Part shown: positions 49,319-62,936 of the stretch, piece by piece
Numbering within the stretch: position 1 is the first letter of the stretch
Layout of the letters: every line of letters begins with the position of its first letter
NCBI GenBank assembly: GCA_947034895.1
Contig: OX344764.1
Coordinates: forward strand, 50,697,348-50,761,347
Direction: 5' to 3'
Origin: Rhytidiadelphus loreus
Taxonomy: Eukaryota; Streptophyta; Bryopsida; Hypnales; Hylocomiaceae
DNA: 64,000 nucleotides
Translations under genes and position numbers: made by a program
The notes under the pieces: model-generated
The model's database searches: none
Told to the model about the DNA's origin: nothing
What the model saw: only the letters and a program-made list of their open reading frames with translations

Positions 49319-50206
49319 AGGCATGCATACGAATCCCCTAGGAGGATCAACTGAAGGAAATGGAGGTGTTCCCAAATCCGTCTTACTATAGGAGAGGGCT
49401 TGAGAATAGTTTGAGCATTAAGAACCACCCCTATAAAAGTGTCAAGAATAGTCCAGAATATTGTTAATATGAAACCATGAATGTATGTTAAGAAGTTGCA
49501 TTCTTGCTTGCATGGTTTAACAATATTAATTGGTACTTCTACAGAATTGATGTGATTTATTTTTTAGCCTCTGTATGAAGCATTTAATCTTTCTTGACTC
49601 CCTTCAAGTTGCCCTACAACACCAGAATAGCACCTTCGAGGCTTTACACCAAGGAGGCTACAGATGGTTGCCACTTGTTTTTAGTAATTACCCCCACCTC
49701 AAAGCTCTAACTACTCTTGTATTGCTCTTATTTTGGTGTACAGTGTACGCATTCAAGGCAGACATGAGCATTTCAAGGATGTTTTTGATCATTTTGTGGA
49801 CTCCTTGGTCATGTTTACAACTTCTTCAAGATTCATTTGTCCTCCAGTCTATGAGCACAAATAGTCTCCTTTGAAAATTCATAACTAATTCAAAAATGCT
49901 TCAAAATATATGAAATCATTTGTGTTGGGTAGGTCATCTACTTCTCCTTGTCTTAAAAATGAGCTAAAAATATTTTTATCCTAGAAAATACATGAAAAAG
50001 GCAGACCAGCCCTTAGATGAGTGATTTCTGAGCCTTCTACCTTACCGGAGGTCAAGATTGGAAATTAATGCCAATTCTAACACACAGCGACATATCATAC
50101 AATCATGCATATTGCAAGCACTAAACCTCCTTATTTAGCTCAGGCTCACTTCAATTCCTGAGTGTTCAAAATTCGTGGACGCGCGCGCCGCTCGAACCCC
50201 TTCACG
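49319..50206. other. Intergenic, nothing recognised
   Basis: No supported gene between the small duplication and the FPF1-like pseudogene. Confidence 0.4.
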
Positions 50207-50550
50207 CTATGCCACATCCCGGACCTTGAAAGCCGACCGAGTCTTCACCACCACATCATACATGTGAGTCGTGCGGAGGTCGGAAAAGTAGGGAGGCAAG
50301 GTGATGACTTCGTCGCAGTGGGCACCGCGGTGGTACTGTCGCATCTCCTCGTCGTGGAGGTACGGGTACCAAGCATGCGAGTGCGTGGAGCTTGTTGTTG
50401 AGCTCCTCATAGTTGGTCATGGTGGGTGTTGGTAGCTTTGTGCACGAGCACCTTGTGCCCGATGGCTGGCCCGGGAATCGACGTTTCCTCCATCGGATCT
50501 TCGACTAGATAGTAAACGCCATCGGAATCAAACGACCACACCCCGGACAT
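50207..50550 (-). pseudogene. FPF1-like (flowering-promoting factor 1 family) gene with frameshifts
   Basis: From ATG at 50550 the first frame reads MSGVWSFDSDGVYYLVEDP and reaches GHKVLVHKATNT. The second segment continues in another frame (MTNYEELNNKLHALA) and the third in yet another, WYPYLHDEEMRQYHRG to HMYDVVVKTRSAFKVRDVA, ending with TAG at 50209-50207. FPF1 proteins are about 110 residues, start MSGVWVF, have KVLVH, and end in LP..F, MYDIVVKNR and VRD; the match spans the whole family length in order. FPF1 and its relatives are small plant proteins that affect flowering time and growth; mechanism unclear. An extra base near 50,430 and about four extra bases near 50,375 would explain the shifts. 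No intron, as usual for the family. Sequencing error is the alternative to a pseudogene. The region is more GC-rich than its surroundings, as expected for a once-functional gene. Confidence 0.85.
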
Positions 50551-52477
50551 TGCGTGAAATCTTCGGAGCTGGTTTGGAAGTGCAGAACTTGTCGCCCGGG
50601 GGTGATCCTAAAATTCGTATCCAACAATGTTAATGTTAAACTCCAGATGATGCATGTACTGTACATTTCATAAGATTAATATTAGTCATTGATGTGTGCA
50701 GAAAAGTACAGGACTGTTATGAAAGTGCAGAGAAACCAAACAGTTTGTGCGGATTAGTCTTGTGGTGGAGACGACGACCACATGCATGATCCGCCCTTGG
50801 TAAGAATGATCGAAATTGAATGGCAGAATGTAAAGGAGTCCTACTATACTGGAAGGAAAGCAATCACTTGTCACATATGCAATGTATACCTCATAATTAT
50901 AGTTCAAAGATTTCTCGAATAGGTGGTTGAAGCATACAAGTCCAGGAGACCAATACTTGATCGATGAACTTACACCTAATTTAACCTCCGATCCACGAAG
51001 TTTGTTCAGATATTCCAAACTTGACATAAGCATCCCCGCATGTCCGTGGACCCTTGTATGCATTCAGTAAGGATCGGAGTTCAACCGTAGCTTTGACTGC
51101 ATGCCTGATAATTTTTCATGTCCAAGAAATCATCTCGAAATGGAACTTCCACAGGAACTTCAACAAATACCTCAAGTACACTCATTTCAATGTAAGATTT
51201 CTAAGTTCGTGTGTGTCTGTAATTAAATGAAAAGCACTTAATTGTAGCCAGATGCTAATCATCGCTTCCAATCGAGCAGATTTCAAAGTTAAGATGAAGA
51301 TTGAATTTGTATACTAGCTTAATCATCTACAGACTTGAAACAGCAAGTAATCTATGAGGTCGGCTCTTATATGTAACATCATCCTGCACTCTCGATCAAG
51401 ATTGCACCGAGTAAAATAAAGTGGCCATCCAGAGCTCAAAAACTGGAATCAAAACCTCTAGAAATAATCAAGCATAGCACTAGAAACTGGCTTTCTGTAG
51501 CCAGTCCCTGCGATAAGAAGCATTTAGCATGCTCGAAATGATTAACAAATATAAGACATGAGGAATCGATTCTGCTTGAATTAGAAAATGAAGAAAGAAA
51601 ACGGCACAGCTAGCTAGCAAATTATGATCTCTGGAGGAATCAAATATTAATTTGACCAAAGAGCTAAAGCAAAAATCAGACACTTGAAGCTACCCGATGC
51701 ATGCAATTCAGGCCTTTGAAAGAGCAGGCATCCAAATCTGTACTACGAATCTTTGAGCCGGATTTGGAGAAATTGAGTGATCCTATTGGTTAAAACTTGG
51801 AGAGTTCCAGCAACCTTCAATCCGGCCCTTAAACCGGGCCTTAGGATTCGTCTCGGACAGCAACTCCAGAATTGAAAATTGGCAATTGAGAGCCTCAAAT
51901 GACAGAATCGCTTTATTGAATTTATTCCAAGCACGAACCACCAAAATCTTCCACGCACGAATTCCATGAATGAAAATACAAATGCATCGTACTCGAGACT
52001 TTCAGCTTCGCATCCAAATGCATCCATATGCATCCATATGCTTCTAAGATGCCAACCGCACAAGCATGATGAAACTCAGAGTAGCGCAACCTTCAAAACT
52101 GAAAGTCGTACGAGTTTTCTAAAGGGATACACATTAACCTGGCGACCTCACACTACAATAGATGATACTGATCGCTAGCCATCTTGCTCTGTGAAGCCAG
52201 TGTTACCGCCGCAGGTAACAGACGATTGACTCTTGTTTTTCCAAATACCCATGATCTGCACAACCCGCCACAGCAATTTAGTACTCATCCTTTCAAATGT
52301 GACGAGGAATGAGATTCCAAAGCTTCGTATATTAAGATCAAACAATAAATAAAAATTGGAGAAAAAGAACCATATATGACCTACTCAGTAACTGCTGAAA
52401 AAACATGAAGCCCAATTTGGACCTCTTGGTCCTTTCGCAGTTAAAATCACAAAACATAAGAAGCTACAGGGGAGGAC
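50551..52477. other. Intergenic / 3' region of the ATP synthase subunit gene
   Basis: No coding frame that I can support. The right part probably contains the 3' untranslated region of the neighbouring minus-strand gene. Base composition is less AT-rich than at 25-48 kb. Confidence 0.4.
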
Positions 52478-54467
52478 TCAGATTCCATACCAGTGGTGTC
52501 CATACGGGTTAACAAACTTTGACTTGTGAGCCTCCTTAGCTGCAAAATGAACGTAAAAAACAGAAATGTAAGAAACGATGAACAGATATCAAGAAATTCC
52601 ATTTGTGAGTTTGTGATTTGTGCGCACCAAAACTCGAAAAGAGGAATTAGAACCATAACAAGACGCTAGCCACCATAAACTTAACAGAAAGAATTGTCAA
52701 GGAATCCGAAATATCGGGACCTTCAACAGAAACAGAAACTCGCAAAGAGTAATCTGTTTATTTCTCGTCTAAAAGCGCCCACGTCAAAACAAAATTAAAT
52801 GCTCCTACGTAAAATTGCATTAGCAGCCTGTATTAAAGTATCATCGCCGTTACGTCAACTCCCACGAGCGCTCTACATTGCCAATGTTAACAGTATACAA
52901 TTTCTAATGTTCAAACCCATCAGGCAATTCTACAAACTACGTATTACAGAAAATTCAGAGCACTGAACACAATAATAAACTACCGCGTAGAAAACAGAAG
53001 CAAAGCATCGAACCGATTAATTCAGATACACGCAAGAACTACGACTAGAACCTATCCCAGATAACTAAGATAACTAGACAGTGCCAGCACGCCCAAACGA
53101 ATTATTGACTACGTCATCCTGTCCGACTTGTACCACTCTTAAGCCATTGAACCATGCACCCTTTCTTTTCGCAGATGCAATGAATGGCAAATACCGGTAC
53201 TAGAATTTCTACAAGAATCTACATCAAGATTCAACAAGACAAAATTACATAGAGCATCTAGCAAATTAATGTCTTCACCCAAACAGTAAAGAATCTGATC
53301 GAAGCCTAAGAAACGCAAATCGTAGGACAATTGCAGCCACAAAGCCATGAGATCGAAGAATAAACCAACTCCAACTAGAAGAAACTCGTGACGAATTCAT
53401 TTGTGGTGCAGAAAACCAGGCTGTACGATAATGCAGTGCGCTATGGAACGAGTGCAAACAGTGAGAAGAAGCCAAGGAAGGGTGAGAGCACTACAATTAT
53501 CGACTACAACATCTCGTGCGACTTCGTAACACTCTTTATCTAATGATTCATGCACCCTGTCTCTTTACAGATGCAACGACAGAAAACGGTGCTAGAATTT
53601 TACAAGAACAAAAAAATAACTTCTGATTCTATCAAGATTCAACAAAACGACAGCACGCAGAACATCTAGCAATCAACGTCTTCACCTATGCAGTAAAGAA
53701 TCTAGTCGAAGCCCTAAAATGCTAGAATTCTTACAAGAATAAAAAATGACTTCTGATTCTATCAAGACAACAGTACGCAGAGCATCTAGCAATCAACGTC
53801 TTCACCTATGCAGTAAAGAATCTAGTCGAAGCCCTAAAAACACGCGAAACGTAGGACACTTGCAGTCACAAAGCACCGAGATCAAAGAAAAAACCTAGTC
53901 TAATCCCAACTAGAAGAAACTCGTGATGAATTCTCTTTTTATGCGCAGAGAGTAAAGAGTGAGAAGAAGCCAAGGAAGGTGAGAGCACTACAACAATCGA
54001 GTAAAGAATCCCGTGTGACTTAACAACACACTTTAGCCAATGATTCATGCACCCTTTCTTTTCACAGAGGCAATGACAAATACCAGTCCAAATTTCCACA
54101 AGAATCAAAAACAACTTCAACAAGAAGAAATTACGTACAGCATCTAGCAATCAAAGGCTGCACCTAGACAGTAAAGAATTTACTCGCAACCTAAGAAAAC
54201 GCAAATCGTAAGACAATTGCAGCCACAATGAAAAAAACGTAGTCCAACTCCAACAATTAGAAACTCGTGAAGAATTCACATCCTACGCGGAGAGTGCAAA
54301 GAGTGAGAAGAAGGTGAGAAAGGTTGAGAGCACTAACGATCAAGGCTCGAGGAGAGCTTGGCGACGAGCGTGAAGGTGACGGCAAAGCCGAACACGAAAG
54401 GCCAGTTGCGCTTGGCCTCGCTGAAGGCCACCTGCGTGAGCGGCCGGCCAATTACGGGAAGCACCAT
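52478..54467 (-). CDS. Mitochondrial ATP synthase 6 kDa small subunit (plant-type), two exons
   Basis: Exon 1 is 54467-54338 (ATG at 54467), donor GTTAGT; exon 2 is 52539-52478, acceptor TTTTGCAG, stop TGA at 52480-52478. The phase-1 junction gives a 63-residue product: MVLPVIGRPLTQVAFSEAKR, then NWPFVFGFAVTFTLVAKLSS, ending KEAHKSKFVNPYGHHWYGI. The core KRNWPF.. GFAVT ... KLS matches the angiosperm ATP synthase small subunit 6 (about 55 residues, KRxWPFLxGFAVT then a KxSKFVQ-like tail). It has one membrane-spanning segment (about residues 22-38) and would sit in the inner mitochondrial membrane in the Fo part of complex V. The 1.8-kb intron holds a triplicated segment. The C-terminal PYGHHWYGI differs from the short basic tail I know of flowering plants. 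No lesion seen; this is probably a live gene. Confidence 0.82.
53105..54335. repeat. Tandem triplication of a roughly 400-bp segment in the ATP synthase subunit intron
   Basis: Units at about 53,105-53,510, 53,515-54,000 and 54,005-54,335. Each has ATTGAACCATGCACCCTTTC or near, GCAGATGCAATGA, GCATCTAGCAA, CAGTAAAGAATCT, CAATTGCAGCCACAA, AACTCGTGACGAATTC, GTGAGAAGAAG and GAGAGCACTA in this order. The middle unit has an inner 120-base duplication (53,595-53,718 and 53,720-53,839). The unit nearest the start codon contains the functional 5' splice site (GTTAGTGCTC, minus strand); the others have TGTAGTGCTC there. Confidence 0.88.
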
Positions 54468-55614
54468 CGTGTAAGGAGGACGATTTGCTGCAGGGGACGC
54501 AAAATGCAAACCCTAGCGAGGTGCGAGCAAAAGCAAACCTTGACGAAGACGACGACGAAATTGAATTGTAACGGTGAATTGTGTTTGGTTCGGCGATAGC
54601 GGGTTTTGGGGTATATCCCCGGTTGATGCCCGCCTTGGTATTGAGGTCCTGTTTTCAAGCAAACTCACTCAACTGAACTTCAGTCTCAGTTCTGTCGTCC
54701 GAATCTCTTCTCATTCATCCAAAACTCATCCAAGACAGATTAAGATGGCCATTCTTTATGACAAATCTGATGAAGGGGAGGTAAATAATATATTTGCATA
54801 GCGGGAGACATACAAGCAAAAGTTTGCAAAATTCAACAAATAAAAAATTAATCTCCTAATAGTCCTCATGTTTAAAAGGTGGATTATGAATGTCTTTGAG
54901 ATCTTTTGGTGGGAGTCATAGGAAATGGATGAAGTATATCCAAGTATGTTGAAGAAACAATTTTGACTAATCTTCAATGACTTCACTAACATGGAATTAC
55001 ACAATTGCTTTTTGATTCAATGCACCTTCGGAACACATAATATTCCTTTGAACACACACATGGATCATTTGCTCTTCACCAATTTCATGATTTTTTGCCA
55101 ATATAAAGAAAGTGACTTTGCATATGACCAAGTAGCTACACTACAAGAGGCTCTACTCCATAGCACTCACTCAATTATTAAAGAAGCTACTCAAACATCC
55201 TAAGGGTATGAGAGGCTTTGTCGTCTACAACACTCACTTGATCATTAAGTAAGATAGCTACTACACTCAAATTTCTTTAGAGTAGCTTTGTTCTATCCAT
55301 GTAAAGCTTCATTCTCTCCTAGCCAAAGCCAAATATTGAATAGGTAGACCTACCTTTTCAAACCTACCTCTTTGAATAAAACTTCCCACAAATGTACTAA
55401 TACAAAACCTTCAAAAGCCAGACAAAATAGACTAACACAAGTCCTAATAATTTTTTTTGCTCCATTAGTTCTACAAGGTGATGTTTCCCACCCTATCAAC
55501 ATATAAAACACAAGGGATTAATTTCTCTTGGATCCTAATTGTTTGATTTCATGCATTTTTAGAATGCATGGTAATGCCAATGGTACAAAAAACAAAGAAT
55601 TTGCAAACAATTAG
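54468..55614. other. Upstream region of the ATP synthase subunit gene and intergenic sequence
   Basis: The first 200 bases should hold the 5' untranslated region and promoter of the minus-strand gene and are relatively GC-rich (to about 54,650). The rest is AT-rich with no gene recognised. Confidence 0.45.
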
Positions 55615-55917
55615 CATTAGATGGGATTCAGCCATCGAGGAGGGCTGTGAGTTCCTAGTCGAAACTAGTCTGAAACCCGACAATACCCGTCGTTCCCTGC
55701 CTGTGCTGACCTGGCCAAGCGACTGCCAGGTCAGAGTTTTTGAAAAAAAAAAAAAAAAAATTAACTTTGTTTTTTCATTTTAAGGACTTAAACAAAAAAT
55801 TCTTTTTTTTTTTTGAAAAAAAAACCCTCTGCCGTCGCATTCGATGGGGTTCTTGGGGAACGAAGTTGGGAACGGCACCTGAAACGGCCCTCCAGCCCTC
55901 TGGAATCCCATCTAATG
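55615..55917. mobile_element. MITE family T, copy 3
   Basis: Ends CATTAGATGGGATT and AATCCCATCTAATG, GC-rich shoulders (GAGGAGGGCTGTGAGTTCC, CGGCCCTCCAGCCCTC) and A/T homopolymers inside. The longest and best-preserved of three copies (303 bases). Confidence 0.82.
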
Positions 55918-56819
55918 GCAAGAACCATTTCCTTTGAAATTGACCGATAACCAGAGTTGTTACAAAGGCCATTCCTCTCGGAGTAGACTTGAGGTGTTCA
56001 ATCATCATGCTCCATTTTGTCAAGGGTTGCATTGTTTCTAGGGGTAGACCTAAGTTATTGTCAATTCCCATGACATGTTCTTGGGGGCTAGAGGTGACTT
56101 CTTATGTCACTAAGAGTGGTTCTAAAATGGCTAGAATTGCCTACATTCATCAACCAAGATTTTTTTAGTATTGGAAGGAACATGACATGAACAATCAAAA
56201 GGAACATACATCTTTTGGACATATGTAAAGCGGATATGTTGACACTTAGTGGTAAGGGTGGAGTTTGCAAACTGAATCTAATCCAATGGTGTCCCTCAAT
56301 TTAAAGAAAAATCAAAACCCTCATTAACACCACTTTTAACACCAACTAAAACATACCTTGAATCCTTTTATGTTGGGTAGATTTTTAGTATTTGTGGATC
56401 AAATCTAGAGATTCTGGAAAATTTCTTCCAATAATTTTGGGAGCTACAACCAACTTCATTTATTTATTCAACAACAACAAGGTTGACCTTCTCAGAATGT
56501 TTGTTTGTATGAAAACTAAAAGCAGAGGATTGAATGCTACCTAGAAATATTCCTCGGTAGTAAGGAATTACAAGTATGTTGACCTTTTACTTGTTAGGAA
56601 CCCTGGCCTATTTCTATATAACAACGCCAAACTGATTTAAGGGCCTTAGTAATTAAATGTATGCTGATGCATAAGAAATGTTGGCTTCTTATAAGGTGTG
56701 GCTAAACATACCTTAGGATACGGCATTCAAACCAAGAGGACGTAACTTATTCAGTTTGCAGACATCGCTCGCATTGGAAAGCTGATGGCTTATGAAATCT
56801 TGTAGATCTTCTGGTTAGA
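55918..56819. other. Intergenic, nothing recognised
   Basis: No supported feature between the MITE and the kinase remnant. Confidence 0.4.
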
Positions 56820-58075
<1,256 letters not shown>

Positions 58076-59944
58076 AGCAATTAGAGATAAGACTTCATTA
58101 CTAGAAAACGTAACCCCCCGAGGTAGTTTGAAAAACTTTGCTGTGTTATAATTGATGTTAAAAACTGCTTTCAACAGCATGCTTGATTACAAGGCTATAG
58201 TTAACGCATCTACGTTTTCTAAAATACTTCGAAGGTTTAACTTTTCACGTACCAGAGCAAGTAATGGGACCAATGTGGAGAATCCACTTTGCAGGGATTG
58301 AACTGTAAAGAAAATCAAATACAGATGCAGTCGATTGAAAAGGACTCAATATTACCTCCTGTCCTCCATTCTATTAATTAGCACGACCTCTTTCCTTAGA
58401 GCAAATCTGAAGTTCGGTGAATTCACATACCGCAACAACAAATTCTTCGAGGTATTCGGTACTGAGGTGCAAATGCTTTTGTTACCGTTGGCAGTCATCT
58501 GTTGAACTTGTCCACACGTGAATTTTCTTGAACACACGTCACACTGCTTCATATTCGAAGTCCGAAAGCAATTGTTGGGTACCCTGCAATCAACAACACC
58601 TTTGAAACTTGAAAATAGGCGTCTCAATCACAACCAAATGCACGTGTTTTCAAGCAGCCTGATCCTAATGTTCACTCGATGGTATTAGCTGGTCGATTCG
58701 TACAGGCAAGAGGAAGCTTACGATATATTATTCAAGGTATGCTCAGGGCCTGCGAGGTAATTAATTACAGTCCAAAATCCTGCATATGAACCATCCAGAA
58801 ATCAATGCAATTAGCTGAAAACATCACAGCTTTTATGAAGTAATAGACATGATCAGACACCTGTTTGGAGGATCAAAATCATTCAGGCCTAGTTTAAGAG
58901 CCCTGTGCACTTGGATGTCCGAATTTTGGCGCTTTGAAACACGCCATTTGAACAGAATTGACCACTGGTACAAAGTTAAAGCACTCACTGGAATGAATAA
59001 TTAGTCTTCCTTCCCTCTTCCAACTCTAGACTCTCCAGCTCACAGTTCATTACCTAGAAATTTCATGTGCTGCTTGTTGTGCATGTTATCATGTCTGCTC
59101 AGAATAGGATTCCAGAATTACTTCAGATGTGCTGAAAAACTCACAGAGCTCGAGGTTTTGTCGAAACGTTTGGGAATAGAGTCCATACAAGAGGTTACTA
59201 CCGAGATACCTGACATGAAAAAGATGGAACAACAGTATGAAATCGTCATGACAATTATCAGAGCAGAAAATCTCTGGTGTTTGAAGAGAAACCGGACTAA
59301 TAACATGAGTAAGGGAAGTTGCCAACATTAAGGTCTTTTAAAAATCCAACCTCAGTTGTATGCCAATAAGACACAGCAGTAATTCTGGTAATGTGGCAAA
59401 GGAAGATATATAAATTTCAGGCAACGCATTACCTTAGTGATCACATTTCACCAAAAAATGGAAGTCAAAACCATTTACAATGTTTAGAAGTGCGCGCGCA
59501 CGGGAGCCTTATTTGTACAAATATGGAGGCCCTAAAATAATGTATTTTTAGATTTTTTTTCTAATAGGCATTTGTCTCCCTATTGTGGGAATAGACCACA
59601 AAAATTTCAGCTCTAAATCATTAATTTTGAATACTCCCCAATACTAAAGAATCCTAAACCTCAAAGTGTGACAAATTAGCAAAATTGACTTTTAAATGTA
59701 AAGTGATTTTTTTTTTTTAATTTAAGAAAAATAAGGGATATGATTACAATCAAGTTAACCATCTCCAATAAAAATTTCAAGTTCATCGGGTTCTACCATC
59801 AAAAGCTCTAGCAAAAAACAACTCCGTCATTCTAAATGTGACGCAAAATAGGATTGGTCTTTCTTCCACTGTTGCAATCACCTAAATCTACTCATAAGAT
59901 TTATTGTGTACATTGAACTGGCGTTTGGTTGTTTAAGGGTTAAC
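58076..59944. other. Upstream of the kinase remnant; possible ectodomain relics
   Basis: Minus-strand frames at 58,627-58,352 and 59,328-59,089 (the latter with SNLLYGLYSQTF, faintly like a leucine-rich repeat) could be exons of the kinase ectodomain. Evidence is too weak for a call. From about 59,480 the sequence is AT-rich without features. Confidence 0.3.
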
Positions 59945-60845
59945 TATTTAATTCCTAGAGGGTCAAAAAACCCACTTTGTGTTTTTCAAGAGCTTCGGCA
60001 AGCTCTATTGACATACAAATTTTGAATTTTCTATAAGCTCTTCAGGATTGTTGCTAATCATCCTAATCCAAATATAAAGCTTTATTTCATATCATTCTAA
60101 TAAATACTTGCAAAAGTTATCATTTAAAATTAAAAAATTCAATGTCAAAGCGGGAATTTTAAAATATGTTCTAAAAAAGATTAATTAATTGTATTTCATT
60201 GATTAGATCAGTACCAATACAAAAAGATTTAAATCATTCAATTTCAAATAATAGAATGAAAGTTATGAGAAGTTTTATTTTCTAGGCAATAAAGGTAGAA
60301 AAAACAATTAAAGTTGTTTATTAAACTAAATTTCTAAAATTTTGAAATGGTATTTTTTTGTTTACTAGAGCATTCTTAATTTTTTTACCACTAGAATTTA
60401 TATTTTTCAATTTCTTGGAAAACTTTTAAGTAGTTTAGTTTTTATTTTCATCTAGTACTATTGAACCACCTTATACTCTATAATTTTCTTAAAAGTGAAC
60501 AATGAAAGTGTTTTTGGATAAATTTCTTTTGTATATTATCAACCCTTTTTCAAACATATTGACTAAAATGTACAAATTATGGGACGTGCGTGTTATTTTC
60601 TAAAATTGTTGAGAGAGAAAAATCTTCACCTTTTGGAAGGGCTTAAAAAAACTACTTTTAGAAGTTTAGGCACATTGAACTTGCAATCAATGATGAATTT
60701 CATTTTAAAATTTGGGAGGATGCTACTATTGTAATTATTAAAGAATAAATATAGAAGAAGATTTTATTCATATTTTGAATACGAGTATTTTGATGTAATT
60801 TTGGGCCTCAAAATCCTGCAATGCTATAGAAGTTAAATAGTCTAA
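59945..60845 (+). mobile_element. 900-bp dispersed repeat R, copy 2
   Basis: Collinear with 29,930-30,845. Begins TTAATTCCTAGAGGGTCAA and ends CTATAGAAGTTAAATAG. Shared words include GCAAGCTCTATTGACATAC-like, ATATTGACTAAAATGTACA, GAAGGGCTTAAAAA and AAAGAATAAATATAGAAGA. Confidence 0.75.
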
Positions 60846-62775
60846 TTCTACTCATTTATCCTATTTGTATGTGTGACACAAATTTACTTATGTTTCACTA
60901 TTTTTGATAAATTTAAAGTACTATAATTTGAAATATTACTATATAAAAAAATTCTAAACAATAAAAAATAAAAATTTGTGCAAGAAATTTGCACACAAAA
61001 AAATTAGGCATACTTATTAGTGGTTTTTTTTAGAGGTTTTTGGAATGCAATGTTGTTAGTAATTATTTGGTTTACACGTGTATATGTTTGGATACTTGTT
61101 TCTACACTTATTAATTAATACTTATACATATATAAGCTCAAGGTTCATATGCTTGCATTTTCATGCTCACACATTAGCATTGTTGCAATTTGCAAACTTT
61201 ATAATTTCACTTATAGGAGAAATGAATGTAAGAGGTTCACTAGTTTACATTAGTATTATATTAATACACATCAAATTTTATGAGTCTCTAATGCTTTAGG
61301 GTAAAGGTACCATAATTTTTTTTGTAAAGATAAGACAATCAGATAATGTTGTTGAAAAAGTTTCAAACTCTTCTATTACTAATCTCGAATATATAATTTT
61401 AAATTTTAAAATGAAAATGTTGCATTCTATAGCACCTTTCTTTTTAAATGCACTCATTAATATACCAAGTGAATCCCTATGAGAAGATTTTAACAAAAAA
61501 TTTATGCATTGGTTTCCTAAAATGAAACAAGTTTATTACTTCATTCTCCTTATCCTAAGAAAATTGGTAAAATATTTGTTATGAGTTTTTCCACCTTCCC
61601 TAATATCAAATATAGAATACATAACTATGCAAACATGTACACTTGCAAACACTAACCTAACCTAACAAAACAATATGAAATACAAACATTGAGAATCAGT
61701 ATGACTGTTAAAATATTTTAACAATGCTTTATGCATAAATTTTCTAAAGTACAAAAGTTTATCATTTCATTATAACTTAGCTAAAATAATTGACCAAACA
61801 TATAGTAAGATTTGTTTCACCTTCTCTAGTATTAAGTATAAAAACACATATTCAATCATACACACATGCAAATTTAACATAACTTATCAAACAACATTGG
61901 TTTGCATATGAATCATTTTGAAAAACAACACTAATATGTCATATTTGTGAGGGCCCAAGATACATGGACTAAATCATTTATTTTTGAATTACTCTAATAC
62001 AATAATATTGCATTTTACACTAAATTTATTTCAAATAGTTTGACTTTAATGAATTAGTGCACACACAAACAGGACAAATTAGTCGGAATGAACTAATTAG
62101 TGTCATAAACTTGTTGTAAAATTTTGATATATAATGAAAAAGGTTCATAGGTACTAAGCTCGTAGGTCTTCTTCAACTTTTCAGCTTAAAATAAATATCA
62201 TGCATAACTTTTATATGACATCATGTAGTTTACAATATTGTTAGCCAATGCTGAAGGGTCCCTTTTATTCCCTCCAAATCCAAGACCCCCCAATCCCTTA
62301 GCATCCAACCAATGGAAGATGTATGTTTATTAAACCAACTTGCTAATTGTACATATATAATATATTCTTAAACTCAAATCCCTAGAGATCTAGAAAAAAA
62401 TATTCTAATCTCCATGGGAATGAAGGCATAAGCAAAGGCCCTATTCAACAATATCATTTTCTAAAGTATATATAATCCTAGGTGAATGGTATTGTGAAAT
62501 AAGTACTCCCCTATTTGAACTCATTCTTAAAACTCTTTTGATATGAAGATAAATGGACATGTTTGTTCATTTTAGCGGTATTTCACTCAAAAAAAATACA
62601 ATTCTTTTGAAGAAATATTAGGCAATGTAATCTTGCATTTGCAATGGATGAAACTATTGAATTCCTATATACTTTCAAGCAAATATCATTCTATGTTGGA
62701 TGAATGTTCATCCTTTGGGTTGAATAGTTTAAATTTCATCCATACTTTACATGTTTCATTCATTTATATATTTAT
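60846..62775. other. AT-rich intergenic stretch
   Basis: No gene recognised. Two stretches (about 61,500-61,640 and 61,730-61,870) are loosely similar (AAGTTTATYATTTCATT, TTTCACCTTCYCTARTAT), suggesting a worn local duplication. Confidence 0.4.
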
Positions 62776-62936
62776 GGGGAATTTCAATAAAATGATATCA
62801 TTCCGCAAACTTTGGCACTTTTCTGGTTTAGATCGAGTGGTCTAAAATCCATACTTGTCCTAGATGGCACTTTTGTAGTTTAGACTGTGTAGTCTAAAAA
62901 TGACATATGGAATGTTGCCATTTTAACGAAATTCCC
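62776..62936. mobile_element. MITE family M, copy 3
   Basis: About 160 bases with ends GGGGAATTTCAATAAAATG and CATTTTAACGAAATTCCC, flanked by TAT and TAT (possible target duplication). Interior words (TTTAGATCGAGTGGTCTAAA, TACTTGTCCTAGATGGCACT) match copies 1 and 2. Confidence 0.82.

Noticed and set aside
59065..59331. Plus-strand frame of 88 codons with a coiled-coil-like segment
   Set aside because: Isolated, unknown, and the minus strand here may hold a relic of the kinase ectodomain; no evidence decides between them.
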